From Bacteroides zhangwenhongii (lineage in GTDB: Bacteria; Bacteroidota; Bacteroidia; Bacteroidales; Bacteroidaceae): a stretch of 64,000 bases of DNA. Made by a program: the position numbers and the translations under genes. The notes beneath the pieces were generated by a model. That model was given only the letters and a program-made list of their open reading frames with translations. It ran no database searches and was not told the origin of the DNA. Below, piece by piece: positions 42,972 to 53,700 of this stretch; the first letter of the stretch is position 1, and each line of letters starts with the position of its first letter. The stretch spans positions 4,650,001 through 4,714,000 of the forward strand of contig NZ_CP059856.1 in NCBI RefSeq assembly GCF_009193325.2. Reading direction: 5' to 3'.

Positions 42972-45302
42972 CTATTCAATAATGATCTCATCAAAATATA
43001 CTCTCGATTCCTGTCCCGGACGAACATGGTCGGCAGGACATTCCCCCGCTCCATTCACCGTTACACGAATATACCTTGCCTCCGTTCCTTTCATATCCAT
43101 AGAAAGGTCTTCAATATAGGTGCCTTCACGGAATATTTCTTCAGGAGTGTAGTTCAATCCGGTTACGTCACGATAAGATTTATTGTCGTCTGATACAGCT
43201 ATACGTATTGATTTCGGTTTATGTACGCCCATACCATAGTTCGTGATACAACCGATTGTAAAAGTATTCATTTTTTCCTTCTGCTGCAAATCTATGGTAA
43301 AAGAAATAAGGTCGTTCTTGTCCCAACAGCACCATTCAAAGTCAGTCTGTTTCAGGCTTCCACGAACACCATTGAGCATAAGCATCTCATTCTGTTTATT
43401 TCCAAGTATCGTCTTAGCGCTCGCTTTGTTCCACGTAATCGGTAATACAAGCGTCTTTCCCATCTGCACACCTTCTGCAAAGGTAGCACATTTAATGAGT
43501 TGAGTCCCTGTTACGATCAGTGAGTCTGAATACACAGAAGAATTTGCCGCAGGTTCACTGCCGTCGATAGTATAGCGAATCTCTACATCGGGACGAATAC
43601 ATTCCAGATTTAACTTCAACCCACCGTTTTCCGGTGTTACTTTATGCTGGATATTGTACATCGAACGGGCATAGACAATACCTTTTTCTGCAATATGCCC
43701 GTTATACCGGTCCATAGCTTGCAGAAACGAAGCCCAATCTTTCTTTTCCGGTTGTGTCCACGCTACTTCCGCCACCGCTGCCAGACGAGGGAACAAAAGA
43801 TAATCCACATCTTCCGGTTTATTACAGAATTCCGTCCACATAGAACCTTGTACCCCCATCAGTAATGAAGCATATTCCGGTTTCCAGTCTTTTTGTACCG
43901 GTTCATAGTCATATACATCTTTCAATGTATTATTGCCGAAATATGTCAAAGGTTCGAACCATTGCGGCCCTTGATAACGAATCAGATACATGACACGTGC
44001 CGGAGTCATAATGAAACGGTGTCCCTTTTCCGCAGCTTTCAGTGCAGCCTTGCCATATCCCTGCCAACCAAGAATAATAGAGCCTTCCGGTAAGAAACTA
44101 CTGTTAGTCAGTTCATCCCAACCAATCACTTCACGACCTTTACTACGTACATAGTCACTTATCCGCTGCATAAAATAGCCTTGAAGGTCTTCTTCATTAG
44201 CCAAGCCTTCTTTCTTCATACGAGCCTGACACAACGGACATTTTTTCCAATGTGTCTTTTGAGCTTCATCGCCTCCGATATGGATATAACGGGAAGGGAA
44301 TAACTCCATAATCTCATCCATCACATTCTGCAAAAAAGTGAAAACGCTGTCATTTCCGGCACAAAAGATGATTTCTGAGTTTCGTCCTCCCAAACCGGGC
44401 AATACACCGATATAGTCCTTCACTACCGGACAAGCCAATTTCGGATAAGCCGTCAATGCAGCGTTACTATGGGCAGGCATATCTATCTCCGGCACAATCT
44501 CTATCTGGCGTTCGGTCGCATAAGTTACCATTTCCTTTATATCTTTTTGCGAATAGAAACCTCCTATCGGAGTCGGTTCTCCGGGCTTCGGATTACGCCG
44601 GGCCGGAAACGGAACGTCCATACGATCCACTCTCCATGCGCCAACCTCAGTCAAACGAGGATACTTTTTTATTTCTATGCGCCAGCCGTTGTCATCTGTC
44701 AGATGGAAATGCAGTTTATTTATCTTCAACATCGACATACAGTCAATGATACGCAAAACGTTCTCTTTAGGAATAAAAAAACGCGACGCATCCAGTAACA
44801 AGGCACGGTACTCAAAACGGGGTTCATCCTGAACATTCATGGCAGGAATGCTCCACTTCTCTTTTTTATCCGACGGACTTTCTCTTTCGATAGATGCGGG
44901 AAGTAATTGCCGGATAGTTTGCAAAGCATAAAAGAATCCCTTATCACCGGAAGCCTTAATGATAATTTCCTTTGGAGAAACTTCCAATGAATATGCTTCG
45001 CTCTTTAAAGAAGCGTCCGTTACAAACCGAACATCCCCCTTTTCCGTAGTGCCCACAACCAACTTGGGAGTAAAACCGGCTACATTGGTAAATCGGGAAA
45101 TAAGACTGGCTGCCACAGCCGCCTGTTCCTCATTCTCCACCACAAATACAGTTTTGTCTGAGAAGAGATAGTTGCCACTGCCCGGCATCAAATGTGCCGG
45201 ACGTGGAACCAAGGGTATGTCATGTGTCAAGTTAGTATCAGTACATCCCGTCGTAATTGGTAGTAAAAAACCTATCAATAAGATAAAGATATATTTAATC
45301 AT
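42972..45302 (-). CDS. GH20 beta-N-acetylhexosaminidase lipoprotein
   Basis: This 776-residue exo-enzyme removes terminal beta-GlcNAc or beta-GalNAc by substrate-assisted catalysis. It has a lipoprotein signal (PITTGC, Cys near residue 20), a GH20b domain (about 28-150) and a GH20 barrel (about 155-510) with catalytic pair D345-E346 in HIGGDEAQ and HFHLTDDNGWRIEIK earlier. A chitobiase-C-like beta domain follows (about 540-630; IRYTIDGSEPAANSS), then an F5/8 type C-like domain (about 650-776). It lies between the GlcNAc-sulfatase-like gene (15 bp) and the GH2-GH29 gene (24 bp). Position and activity fit removal of GlcNAc after 6-sulfate is taken off. Confidence 0.96.
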   Translation of the reverse strand: MIKYIFILLIGFLLPITTGCTDTNLTHDIPLVPRPAHLMPGSGNYLFSDKTVFVVENEEQAAVAASLISRFTNVAGFTPKLVVGTTEKGDVRFVTDASLKSEAYSLEVSPKEIIIKASGDKGFFYALQTIRQLLPASIERESPSDKKEKWSIPAMNVQDEPRFEYRALLLDASRFFIPKENVLRIIDCMSMLKINKLHFHLTDDNGWRIEIKKYPRLTEVGAWRVDRMDVPFPARRNPKPGEPTPIGGFYSQKDIKEMVTYATERQIEIVPEIDMPAHSNAALTAYPKLACPVVKDYIGVLPGLGGRNSEIIFCAGNDSVFTFLQNVMDEIMELFPSRYIHIGGDEAQKTHWKKCPLCQARMKKEGLANEEDLQGYFMQRISDYVRSKGREVIGWDELTNSSFLPEGSIILGWQGYGKAALKAAEKGHRFIMTPARVMYLIRYQGPQWFEPLTYFGNNTLKDVYDYEPVQKDWKPEYASLLMGVQGSMWTEFCNKPEDVDYLLFPRLAAVAEVAWTQPEKKDWASFLQAMDRYNGHIAEKGIVYARSMYNIQHKVTPENGGLKLNLECIRPDVEIRYTIDGSEPAANSSVYSDSLIVTGTQLIKCATFAEGVQMGKTLVLPITWNKASAKTILGNKQNEMLMLNGVRGSLKQTDFEWCCWDKNDLISFTIDLQQKEKMNTFTIGCITNYGMGVHKPKSIRIAVSDDNKSYRDVTGLNYTPEEIFREGTYIEDLSMDMKGTEARYIRVTVNGAGECPADHVRPGQESRVYFDEIIIE

Positions 45303-45317
45303 GCTGATGTATTTTAT

Positions 45318-46901
45318 TTATTCTTTGCCTCTGTCCGGTGAAAAGCGAACAGGATCATTGTATTGTTCTTGCAACTTTTGCAATTCTTCTTTCAGTTCGT
45401 TCACTACGGATTGATATTCAGGTTGTCCGTAAAGGTTGTGCATTTCGGTCGGATCTGTCTTCATGTCATACAGTTCCCACCAATTAATGTCATTGTAAAA
45501 ATGAATCAGTTTATAACGTTCTGTACGCACTCCATAATGGCGTTTTACCATGTGTTCTGCCGGATATTCATAGAAATGATAATAAAGGGCTTTTCTCCAG
45601 TTTTCCGGCTGTTCTCCTTTCAATAAAGGAACCAACGAAACTCCTTGAATATCCGACGGTATCTCCGCTCCTGCCAATTCGAGGAAAGTCGGCGCATAAT
45701 CTATGTTCTGTACCATTTCAGTAATATCTCCTCTACGGTCGAATCCTTTCGGTAGACGCATTATCAAAGGAGTACGCATGGACTCTTCATACATAAAGCG
45801 CTTATCGAACCAGCCATGTTCGCCCATATAGAATCCCTGATCGGAGCTATAGACAACAAGAGTATTATCCAACAGTCCTTTTTCTTTCAGATAGTCGAGC
45901 ACACGACCTACATTATCATCAAGAGATTTCACAGTTTTCATATAATCACGCATATAACGCTGAAATTTCCAGTTGGCAAGTTCCTTACCTTGCAGATTTT
46001 GCTTATAGAAATCTTCTATAATCGGAGCATAGAATTTATCCCATGCGACACGTTGTCCCTCGTCCATCCGTCCCAAGAATTTCTCATAAAGAGATTTCAG
46101 GCGTGAATTTTTATCCGGCCTCAACATTTTAAGGTCGTAGATCATATCCATATCTTTCACGACACTCATTTCCTGAGCAGCCGCTGCAGGACGTCCTTCA
46201 TAATCGTCAAAGAAATTATCCGGCAATGGGAAAGTTTTATCTTCGTACAAAGCCAGATTACAAGTATCCGCCATCCAATTACGATGAATAGCCTTGTGAT
46301 GAATCAACAAGCAGAAAGGTTTCTCCGGGTTTCGCTTGTGTTCCATCCAATTAATGGCATTGTCCGTTATAAGATTGGTGATATATCCATGTTTCTGAAT
46401 CGTATCATTTTCTTGTGTGATGAAATCCGGATTATAATAATCTCCTTGTCCCGGAACGATTTCCCAATAATCAAATCCTGACGGCAAACTCTCCAAATGC
46501 CATTTTCCTACCAATGCAGTCTGATAACCGGCTTTCTGCAAAAGTTTTGGAAAGGTTTGTTGGGAACTATCGAAAACACAAGTCGTATTATCATAGAATT
46601 TATTGGCACAGCTATGTTTACCCGTTATCATACAGGCACGGCTGGGACCACTTAACGAATTGGCTACAAAACTTTGAGTAAAACGGACGCCATCGGCAGC
46701 AATACGGTCGAGATTCGGTGTTTCCATATAGCGAGTATCATAACAACTCATCATCTGAGCCGTATGGTCGTCTGTCATGATATAGACAATGTTCAGGGGA
46801 GGCTGTTCAGCAGGCTTTTGTTTACCGGTGCATGAAGCAAAAGAAGCAAGGGTAGCTACTCCCGCTAAAGAATAGAATAAGTTTGATTGCAGATTTTCCA
46901 T
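45318..46901 (-). CDS. Type I sulfatase, N-acetylglucosamine-6-sulfatase-like lipoprotein
   Basis: The 527-residue protein has a lipoprotein signal (SFASC, Cys24). The sulfatase fold carries metal ligands in YIMTDDHTAQ and the formylglycine motif SGPSR at 84-88, where Ser84 is modified. GKWHLESLPSGFDYW and YSSDQGFYMGEHGWFDKR are typical of the S1_11-type GlcNAc-6-O-sulfatases, as I recall them. The adjacent GH20 hexosaminidase would then act on desulfated GlcNAc. It follows the SGBP gene after a 192-bp gap that contains its own promoter box and an inverted repeat, so the four enzymes downstream may be transcribed separately from SusC/D. Confidence 0.92.
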   Translation of the reverse strand: MENLQSNLFYSLAGVATLASFASCTGKQKPAEQPPLNIVYIMTDDHTAQMMSCYDTRYMETPNLDRIAADGVRFTQSFVANSLSGPSRACMITGKHSCANKFYDNTTCVFDSSQQTFPKLLQKAGYQTALVGKWHLESLPSGFDYWEIVPGQGDYYNPDFITQENDTIQKHGYITNLITDNAINWMEHKRNPEKPFCLLIHHKAIHRNWMADTCNLALYEDKTFPLPDNFFDDYEGRPAAAAQEMSVVKDMDMIYDLKMLRPDKNSRLKSLYEKFLGRMDEGQRVAWDKFYAPIIEDFYKQNLQGKELANWKFQRYMRDYMKTVKSLDDNVGRVLDYLKEKGLLDNTLVVYSSDQGFYMGEHGWFDKRFMYEESMRTPLIMRLPKGFDRRGDITEMVQNIDYAPTFLELAGAEIPSDIQGVSLVPLLKGEQPENWRKALYYHFYEYPAEHMVKRHYGVRTERYKLIHFYNDINWWELYDMKTDPTEMHNLYGQPEYQSVVNELKEELQKLQEQYNDPVRFSPDRGKE

Positions 46902-46927
46902 AATAAATTTATGTTAGATTGAGAAAG

Positions 46928-46952
46928 CAAAGATAGGGAGGGATCCCTATCT
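46928..46952 (-). promoter_or_regulatory. Promoter box and overlapping inverted repeat upstream of the sulfatase/GH genes
   Basis: The minus strand carries TATCTTTG at 46935-46928, a perfect TAnnTTTG. A perfect 8-bp inverted repeat, AGATAGGG (46931-46938) and CCCTATCT (46945-46952), overlaps it, so it may be an operator or a hairpin in the transcript coming from upstream. No good -33 element was found. It lies about 27-50 bp before the sulfatase start. Confidence 0.45.
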
Positions 46953-47093
46953 TCACTTCCACAAATCATTAATTAAATTCCTTCAATATTTTCAGTTCAA
47001 TTCTTCTCACTCAATCTATACCAAAGTACGTCCATTTTTTACAATCCCTCTTTAGCACAGACTTTACCTCAAACCATTGAACGTTTCAATTTA

Positions 47094-48887
47094 TTAATAG
47101 AATATTGTATTTCTATTATTCGTCTCATTGCTTTCAACCTTATAAGCATCATTAACATAGAAACGAATCCAATCAATCTCCATTCTCGGTCCCTCTGTTT
47201 CAGGATCAGACACAGATTTCAGGTCTGAGTCCCATCCCGGTTCCATATTTCCAGCCTCAAGATCATCTGATGGGCTCATTCGCATTACGAGAAAAAGCCC
47301 TCTACATCCAAGCTTATTAGAAGGCATAGCAGCCTTCTCAAAAGGCCAACTTCCTAAATCATTCTTACTCACAGTCATTGTAGCAATCCCGTTAATACCA
47401 AGTTGAATATGCTCATCATCAACCAATTCCACCCAATAAATATTATATTCATTCGCTTGAGGTATGGCAGTAACCTTTGATACAGCATCAGCAACTTTAT
47501 CGCCTGTCACAGATTGTGTAATAAAAGAACCTGCTTTATTCTGAAGAATTTTTATCGCCTTAATTGCTCCATTAGACATTACATCCGGATTTTTAATTTC
47601 TATAGTAGGAACAAAGCCTGTTCGTACACCTCGCAGGCGAACTTTGAATTCAATTCTCATACCCGGGTAAATTCTGGTAAAGTTACCTAAGAAAGGGGAT
47701 CCCTGTCCACCATTAACCTTACAACATTGCATAGCACTAAATCCATACGCTTTACTGCCCCCATGCACAGCATCAGCCCACATTACCAACTCTCCATTAT
47801 TATTTAAATTAGAGCATTCTTTATTGTTCACTGTTGCTACTTTCTGAACAGCTGCTTCGTTGGAACTAGCAAAACATCTTAGCATATTAGAAGTAGCATC
47901 CCAATAATTAGCTGGCTCTATTTTATGAAATTCGACTGCATAATGAAATTTCCACCCTTCAGCAGCCAATACCTCATTAGAATGGACAGAATTTTCTTCT
48001 ATATCAGTAACTCTTCCAGTAAACCATGAATGAACCAGATCTCTATTTTGAGAAGATGCAAATGGACTCTCCGGCAATAAATAGACTTTTGTCATATCAT
48101 ACAAATCAGGATCAGCTAACGATTCAAGATCAGTCATCACAATACTTAATGTCGGGGAAATCATTGGATTTACAGAAGAAGAGCTTTCAAAATTTAAAGT
48201 TAAATTCAAATCACCCGTTTTTTCTCCATCCGCTTTAATTGTGATAGCTGCACTCTTCACACTAGTTCTTCCCGCAGGAATAGTTATTGACGAAGGCAAA
48301 TTTTCATATCGCCCTTCCTCGCCCTCTTTAGGAGTAATAGTCACATCAATAGGTATTGCCTTTGCCTTATCTATTTTTGCCACTAAAACAAATTTATCTC
48401 CTTCCGTTACTACATTATCTACATTATTTTCCAAAGACATGGTTATCCGATAATAATCGGATACTTTAATTGCTTGACTCGAATTTGCCATTTTATAACC
48501 ACGCGCGAAAGCAACAAACTCCATCGCAGTACTCCCCGTCAATCCGGATTTCTTCACTGGAAAATCCACCTGAATTTGTTTTTCACCTTTTGGAAACGTA
48601 ACAATACCGCTAAATGGTTCAAATACATCCGATACATCTTCAGTACCAGCTTTAGCCGTAAAGTAAATATCAAAGTCCTCGTTAGCTACCATCTCATTCC
48701 CATCTGCATCAGCATCCACATTGATATTTACTTTCAGATTTTCTCCCATCACAAATGCCTTTTCGTTAATGCTCATAGTCAACGGCACCGCTTCCGGCAA
48801 AGGACGATATTTTGTTTCATCTTCACAACCTGTCAAACTTATAGTAAACAAGCATATTGGAAGCATTCTATATAATATGTTCTTCAT
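47094..48887 (-). CDS. Surface glycan-binding lipoprotein (SGBP-like) with Calx-beta-like and GH16-like folds
   Basis: The 597-residue protein has a lipoprotein signal (ISLTGC, Cys21). Two beta-sandwich domains resemble Calx-beta or DUF1735-type repeats (about 36-145, 148-255). A C-terminal domain (about 275-597) looks like a concanavalin/GH16-like fold: LKFHYAVEFHKIEP, AKILQNKAG, WVELVDDEHIQLGING and the ending GPRMEIDWIRFYVND, where GH16 enzymes end with a similar VDYVRVY. No GH16 catalytic ExDxxE motif is seen, so binding rather than cleavage is inferred. It follows susD by 45 bp, the usual place of a surface glycan-binding protein. Confidence 0.85.
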   Translation of the reverse strand: MKNILYRMLPICLFTISLTGCEDETKYRPLPEAVPLTMSINEKAFVMGENLKVNINVDADADGNEMVANEDFDIYFTAKAGTEDVSDVFEPFSGIVTFPKGEKQIQVDFPVKKSGLTGSTAMEFVAFARGYKMANSSQAIKVSDYYRITMSLENNVDNVVTEGDKFVLVAKIDKAKAIPIDVTITPKEGEEGRYENLPSSITIPAGRTSVKSAAITIKADGEKTGDLNLTLNFESSSSVNPMISPTLSIVMTDLESLADPDLYDMTKVYLLPESPFASSQNRDLVHSWFTGRVTDIEENSVHSNEVLAAEGWKFHYAVEFHKIEPANYWDATSNMLRCFASSNEAAVQKVATVNNKECSNLNNNGELVMWADAVHGGSKAYGFSAMQCCKVNGGQGSPFLGNFTRIYPGMRIEFKVRLRGVRTGFVPTIEIKNPDVMSNGAIKAIKILQNKAGSFITQSVTGDKVADAVSKVTAIPQANEYNIYWVELVDDEHIQLGINGIATMTVSKNDLGSWPFEKAAMPSNKLGCRGLFLVMRMSPSDDLEAGNMEPGWDSDLKSVSDPETEGPRMEIDWIRFYVNDAYKVESNETNNRNTIFY

Positions 48888-48932
48888 ATCTTTATTTATC
48901 TAATTATCATCAATAAATATTGTTCTATTCTC

Positions 48933-50756
48933 TTATTTCCTCAGCCATCCCGGATTTTGTTCCAGTTCGTGATTCAGTGACAATTCACTCGGAGGAATTG
49001 GCAGCAGATAGTCACGGCTAGAATCAAACTGATAGCCTCGTGGAAGAACCTCTTTCTGTGGATCAAGCCAACCATCCGTAGTTAAAATAGTCTTCAAATC
49101 TACAGCTGTTTTAGGATCAAATGCTTTGTATAACACACCATCTGCTCCAAAATATGCCCCTGTTCCACGTTTTCCCTGAATCAATTTGTGAGCTCTCCAA
49201 CGCATCAAGTCATCCAAACGGAATCCTTGTAAAGCTAGTTCCGACCGTCTTTCCCTACGAATTTCCTGCAATTTGGCAGAGATTGGATAACCAAAATCGG
49301 TAAAATTAGGATCAATTTCAGCAGGAGCAGTATAGGTCACTCCCGCACGTTCACGCAAAGGCTTCAATGTCTTTTCCAATACATCAGGATCACATTTATC
49401 TAATTCTTCTGCAGCTTCCGCATAAGCTAACAAAGCTTCTGCATAACGAATTATCGGAAGTGAGGTCTCACCCTGACCACTGACATAAGTTGTATCAATA
49501 CTCATACGAATATGATAACCAGTTGCATTACGTGCCGGACCACTTTCTGTTAGATAAGGAGGACGAACTTTCTGTTTATTTTCATCCGAATATTCATCCA
49601 CAAACATAGCTTTTGACTTAGACTCAGGAGATGTAGACTTAAATTTACAGTCTGAATGCATAACTGTCGCTAACAAACGAGCATCACGTTCTTTAAATGT
49701 AAGGTTGAAATCCTTATAAATTCCATCGTTAGGATCAATAAAGCTTCCGTCAGCATTCAGATAATTATCAATCAATGATTGAGCTAAACCAGCCGCTCCA
49801 CTGTTGTCCACATAACCAGCACCTAAGTTACTACTCAAATTATGAGTCACTCCATCTGCTATCGAATACTTTTTCCAAAAAACGACCTCTGTCATATCCG
49901 ACAAATCTTTCGAATTAAACAAGTGTGCATAAGCATCTTCTTTTGATACAAATTTCTTATCATTATCCTTTGTATTTAAAGAAAGTCCCATAGTAAATAA
50001 TTCATCACCTAGTGTCAACACTTGTCCCAAAAGATCTGTAGATTTATCCTCTGCGGCTGCAAAATCTGTTCCCTTATGATACTTTTCCCATGTACCCTCA
50101 TAAAGCGCCACTCTCATGGCCATGATGATAGCAGCTTCTTTGCAAATCCTCAAGCCTTTATACTGACTACGTGAATAAAGCAAATTCTTAGCCGTCTTCA
50201 AATCATCAATAATAAACTGTGCCACTGCCGAACGATCGCGTGGGGGAATTTGCAAACCTGCAACTGTAGCGTTTCCATCCCAAAATTTATCCATTACAGG
50301 AATACTACCAAATCTAGTTAGTAAGTAAAAATGCCAATAAGCACGGAAAAAATAAGCTTCCCCTTTCAGTGACAGCACATCCTTTGTTTCCTCTGCTTCT
50401 GGAACTTTATAATATTCAAAAAAATAATTTACATTACGTAGATTCTGGTATCCGTTCTGCCATTCGGCAGTACCTCCTCCTGTCTCCAACAGCTCTCCAT
50501 TAAGACGTTTATCATAAACCTCCGCCACGATATTGTCACTATTCTTTTCTTCTCCACGGACTCCCATATCATAAGTACCAAAAGAAGGAAGTGCTATATA
50601 CAAACCATTAATATAATTGTTCACTGCACTTGCATTGGACAAGAATGTTTCACTATTGGGGGTTGTCATGGGGTCTCTATCTAGAAAATCGGAACACGCC
50701 GACATCATAACACTTGCCCCTACCGCTAATAATATATATAATTTTTTCATCATCAT
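48933..50756 (-). CDS. SusD/RagB-family glycan-binding lipoprotein
   Basis: The 607-residue SusD-like protein caps the SusC channel and binds the glycan before import. It has a lipoprotein signal (MMSACSDF, Cys near 21), then the tetratricopeptide-like SusD N-terminal domain with the LRNVNYFFEYY segment and the SusD C-terminal RagB domain (YAEALLAYAEAAEEL, RRERRSELALQGFRLDDLMRWRAH). Three ATGs in a row (50756, 50753, 50750) are all possible starts. It follows susC by 7 bp. The glycan is not predictable from this protein alone. Confidence 0.96.
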   Translation of the reverse strand: MMMKKLYILLAVGASVMMSACSDFLDRDPMTTPNSETFLSNASAVNNYINGLYIALPSFGTYDMGVRGEEKNSDNIVAEVYDKRLNGELLETGGGTAEWQNGYQNLRNVNYFFEYYKVPEAEETKDVLSLKGEAYFFRAYWHFYLLTRFGSIPVMDKFWDGNATVAGLQIPPRDRSAVAQFIIDDLKTAKNLLYSRSQYKGLRICKEAAIIMAMRVALYEGTWEKYHKGTDFAAAEDKSTDLLGQVLTLGDELFTMGLSLNTKDNDKKFVSKEDAYAHLFNSKDLSDMTEVVFWKKYSIADGVTHNLSSNLGAGYVDNSGAAGLAQSLIDNYLNADGSFIDPNDGIYKDFNLTFKERDARLLATVMHSDCKFKSTSPESKSKAMFVDEYSDENKQKVRPPYLTESGPARNATGYHIRMSIDTTYVSGQGETSLPIIRYAEALLAYAEAAEELDKCDPDVLEKTLKPLRERAGVTYTAPAEIDPNFTDFGYPISAKLQEIRRERRSELALQGFRLDDLMRWRAHKLIQGKRGTGAYFGADGVLYKAFDPKTAVDLKTILTTDGWLDPQKEVLPRGYQFDSSRDYLLPIPPSELSLNHELEQNPGWLRK

Positions 50757-50763
50757 TATCTAA

Positions 50764-53700
50764 TTAAAATGTAAAATCAAGTCCGAACACGAAGTTACGG
50801 TTCATCGGATATACCATACCATTACCATTTTGCTTCATCGGAGAAGTTAAACCCGGAGCCGTATTCTTAGCATCACCACCCGCTGACATATTTACCTGGT
50901 TCAGTGTTTCAGGATCAAACTGTTTCGGCAACTTTGTTATAGTAAACAAGTTGTCGCAAGTTACATACACTTTTAGATTGCTGATACCAATATGTTTCAA
51001 CTGTTTTTTATTAAATGTATAAGCCACTGTTAGATTTTTCATACGCATATAAGCAGCATTTAACAAATAACGTGTCGTATTGTATCCAGTATTCACCAAA
51101 AAATCCTTATCATCTTTCCAACCAGTCAAACGAGGCAAATATCCATTTGGGTTCTCTGTACTGAAATAATCAAGATGTTCTTTAAAGTTATAGTTATTTC
51201 CACCAAACATATAGTTACTTCCAGCAATCGGGAAATCTCTTTTTGCCACACCTTGTAACAAGGTAGATACTTCGAAACCCTTATATCCAAGATTCAAATT
51301 AATACCGAAAGAATATTTAGGAGTAGTATTTCCAATAACCTGCAGATCTCCGTGGTCTGACAAAGTACCTTTACCACCATCCACTCTACCGTCACCATTA
51401 GTATCTATATATTTCAAGTCACCACGACGCCAAAGATCGTTTGATTTGAACGCCGTCAGATTAACTTTTCTCAGATAATCATCAATTTCACGATTCGACA
51501 AAAAGAGATCATCAGCACGATATCCCCAAATTTCACCGAGATCCATACCTTCATAATAACCTTTATTAGCAGCCAATCCTGTATGGTTATTATAAATAAT
51601 ACCTTCCGGATTATTGTATTTAGTCACTACAGCCTTATAGTTAAAAACATTGAAACCAACTCCATAACTGAAACCACATTTCAATTTATCATTCCAACTG
51701 ACAGAAAGTTCCCATCCGCGATTACGCAAAGTTGCATTATTCACTTTTGCACGATCTTCCGAAGCGATACCACTGATACTTGGTATTGATTCTGCCGGAC
51801 CAATCATGTCACGTGTCGTACGTTGATATAAATCAGCAGTAATTGACAAACGGTTCTTAAACAACATCAAATCAAAACCTAAGTTAGCATTATCCACTTT
51901 CTCCCAAGTAATATAAGGACTAATCATTTTCGGAGTTTGTGCAATCGTACCTTTGGAAGCTGTGGAAGAAGAGGTGCCCGGTAATAACCAAGCATTAGTC
52001 CCCTGTGCATCTAAGGGCATCTGAGCGATATAATCATATAAGCCCGCTCCATTTTGGTTTCCTAAACGACCATAAGAAACACGTACCTTCAACTGAGATA
52101 CAGGCAGTGCCATTTTTTGGAAATAAGGCGTGCGAGCAATATCATAACCGGCAGAGAATGATGGGAAGAATCCCCAACGATGCCCCGCAGCAAAACGGGA
52201 AGAACCATCATAACGTCCACTGAACTCCAAAAAATAAATATTATTGTAGTTCCAATTCAAACGGGCATAAAATCCCATAGTAGACCAATGTGAACGGGCT
52301 TCACCTGCTATTACATTTCCACTGGCGTTGTCAAATGAGTAAATATCATTACTCAGCATACCATCTTTGTACATATATTCCTGTGAATCTTCTTTTAATT
52401 CCATTTGGTATCCTGCCATTGCCTTGAAGAAGTGATCTCCCCATTGATGAGTATATGAACTCGAGACATTAGGTGATAAGTAATAATTGAACATACTCCC
52501 ACGAGTATAAGATCCGAAATACATATTCTTCCAACTAATACCAGGATAAGTAAATCCTTGTCTTTGATTAGTAGCATCACCCGGTTTAAAAGTACCCACA
52601 GGAGTTTCATACTTCTGATTATTTTCCATTATCAGATCGTTATTTTCTATATCAAAACGGATTTTCATTTCTCCGGTGATATCCCATCCCTCCAATGGAG
52701 TTACTGTTGCAGAAAGTGACAAAGCATCTGAAATACGGTTCCTCTGATAATGAGAATTTTTCAAATATAACATTTCATTCCAACTCGGCAAATTGTATTC
52801 TGAATCAACAGGCAACTGAGTAACCTGAGTAGGACGATGGCTACCAATCTTATTATATAGAATCATCTGATTCGCCATCGGACGTTTAATCATCTGCAAA
52901 GTAATATTATTATTCAAATTAAATCGTAACCAATTATTGGTCTTCATCTGTAATTTGGTATTCAAATTATACTTACTCAAATCATCCTGCACTTGATCCA
53001 GCAAACCCTCTTGATAAGTATATCCCATACCAATATAGTAGTTTACCTTGTCAGAACCACCCTGTACACTTAAGTTATGAGAATGACGGATAGACTTATC
53101 TTTAAAATAATAATCAAACCAATCAGTATTGCCATACTGATTATAATAGGCTCCTGCCCAATCATCACCGGAAGTATTAGCCTCAATACCCGGAAATTCT
53201 GCTGAATAAGGATTCTGCATAAAACCTTTAATCTTCTCAATAGTTTTATCCGGAATTCTCTGTAAACCGGAAGACGCTCCACCATTATCATATTGCTGAT
53301 TATTATACATAGCGTATTCCAACGAGTTCATCATCTTTGGCATATTAATAGGTGAACTGAAACCAACTGTTCCACGATAGGTGACGCTAGCCCTCTCCTT
53401 TTTACCACTTTTTGTGGTAACCAATACTACTCCATAAGCTGCACGTGCACCATATACAGCAGAAGCGGAAGCATCTTTCAAAACACTGATACTAGCAATA
53501 TCGGCAGGATTCACATTCTGCATACTCTGCTCTACTCCATCTACCAATACATATGGTTCTCCACCATTGATAGAACCAATACCACGAATACTAAATTTAA
53601 TATCTGCACCGGTTTCACCACCGACACCACCTCCCACTGCGTCCGTAGCAAAATTTAAGCCTGCAATATTACCCTGCAAGGCACTTGTGACATCTGTAAC

